A DNA stretch of 21,306 nucleotides, taken from DSNY01 sp037446035 (lineage in GTDB: Bacteria > Pseudomonadota > Gammaproteobacteria > Burkholderiales > Burkholderiaceae_F). Positions 20,934 to 21,306 of this stretch are shown in pieces (the first letter of the stretch is position 1; each line of letters begins with the position of its first letter). The notes beneath the pieces are model-generated. The model saw nothing but the letters and a program-made list of their open reading frames with translations. It was not told the origin of the DNA and searched no databases. The translations under genes were made by a program, and so were the position numbers. The stretch is from NCBI GenBank assembly GCA_037446035.1, contig JBBIJJ010000043.1, forward strand, positions 1 through 21,306. Reading direction: 5' to 3'.

Positions 20934-21306
20934 TCAGTCGATCCGTTCGGCTTGCGGCTTGGCGCCGGCATCAGGCCACAGCAAGGCGACCAGCACCTCG
21001 GCGATCAGCTTCGATCCGGCAAACGCGAGCAGGATCGTCCGCGGCTCGGCCGCCGTCAGTGCGAGCCAACCGCCGAAGATCACGACGAGGTGCAGCACGG
21101 CGACGCGGGCATACGGCTCGGCCATCAGCCGCGCCGCGCGCGCATGCGTCCAGCCGGCGTGCGCCCGCCATCGTGTCCGGTAGTCGGCCAGTTGCATCGC
21201 TGCGATGACCAGCGCCGAGATCCACCAGCCGTCGTGCCGCTCCGATAGCCCGCCGGCGATCAGTCCGAAGAAAACCAGCACCAGCAACCCGTGCACGACG
21301 GTGAAC
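20934..21306 (-). CDS. DUF6498-type integral membrane protein, C-terminal part
   Basis: Partial gene: the frame stays open to the window edge, so the N-terminus lies outside; about 123 residues are visible. Seen: four hydrophobic segments, starting with FTVVHGLLVLVFFGLI, the block where DUF6498 proteins usually have an H-Y-G...VHG motif, and a later MAEPYARVAVLHLVVIFGGW segment typical of that family's C-terminal half. The GTG at 21294-21296 is not a start but an internal codon, since the conserved sequence continues upstream. Function of the family is unknown. It is on the same strand as and upstream of the eight-gene operon, but a gap of over 300 bases argues for separate transcription. Confidence 0.75.
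   Translation of the reverse strand, partial: FTVVHGLLVLVFFGLIAGGLSERHDGWWISALVIAAMQLADYRTRWRAHAGWTHARAARLMAEPYARVAVLHLVVIFGGWLALTAAEPRTILLAFAGSKLIAEVLVALLWPDAGAKPQAERID

Overview
The window is about 21.3 kb of very GC-rich DNA, densely packed with genes. It reads as chromosomal DNA of a betaproteobacterium, most likely Burkholderiales. The reasons are the GC-saturated third codon positions, a folE2 gene, a type III (Rhizobium etli-like) asparaginase, an FNR/Anr-type box in front of a CBS-domain gene, and protein sequences typical of that group. The assignment is inferred from gene content; no rRNA or tRNA gene is present. I saw no insertion sequence, CRISPR array, phage gene or clear pseudogene. 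Region 1 (94-1986): a short-chain dehydrogenase on the minus strand diverges from folE2, the zinc-independent type of GTP cyclohydrolase I. Region 2 (2161-10833): a membrane-lipid modification cluster. It contains an FAD-dependent oxidoreductase, a convergent TetR regulator, DUF1365, a cyclopropane-synthase-like methyltransferase, a chalcone-isomerase-like exported protein, a GPH/MelB-type transporter, a DUF3833 lipoprotein, a second SDR, an NTF2-like protein and a ferritin-like diiron (desaturase-like) protein. From 4255 onward the genes are tightly coupled, with stop/start overlaps and short gaps, behind an AT-rich promoter carrying a perfect 14-bp palindrome. The methyltransferase lacks two of the five residues that bind bicarbonate in classical cyclopropane synthases. 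Region 3 (11032-13425): a type III asparaginase with all recognised catalytic and metal-binding residues, a CBS-pair protein behind a well-placed FNR-type box, and a glyoxalase-like (VOC) protein. Region 4 (13620-20616, minus strand): eight consecutive genes, tightly spaced or overlapping, each encoding a protein with an N-terminal export signal. In transcription order these are: a polyproline-linker protein with a conserved unknown C-terminal domain; a CsgG/HfaB-family protein (outer-membrane secretion channel family); an unknown 250-aa protein; a protein with a prion-like Pro/Gln/Gly/Tyr-rich segment; a PsbP/Mog1-like protein; a small protein made of five 17-residue tandem repeats; a small two-cysteine beta-rich protein; and a PPC-like/coiled-coil/IPT-domain protein. 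I recognise no named system with this composition. A CsgG-family member beside a tandem-repeat protein and a low-complexity protein suggests an undescribed secretion or extracellular (possibly amyloid-like) assembly system. It is the best candidate for novelty here. Region 5 (20934-21306): the C-terminal part of a DUF6498-type membrane protein that runs off the window.
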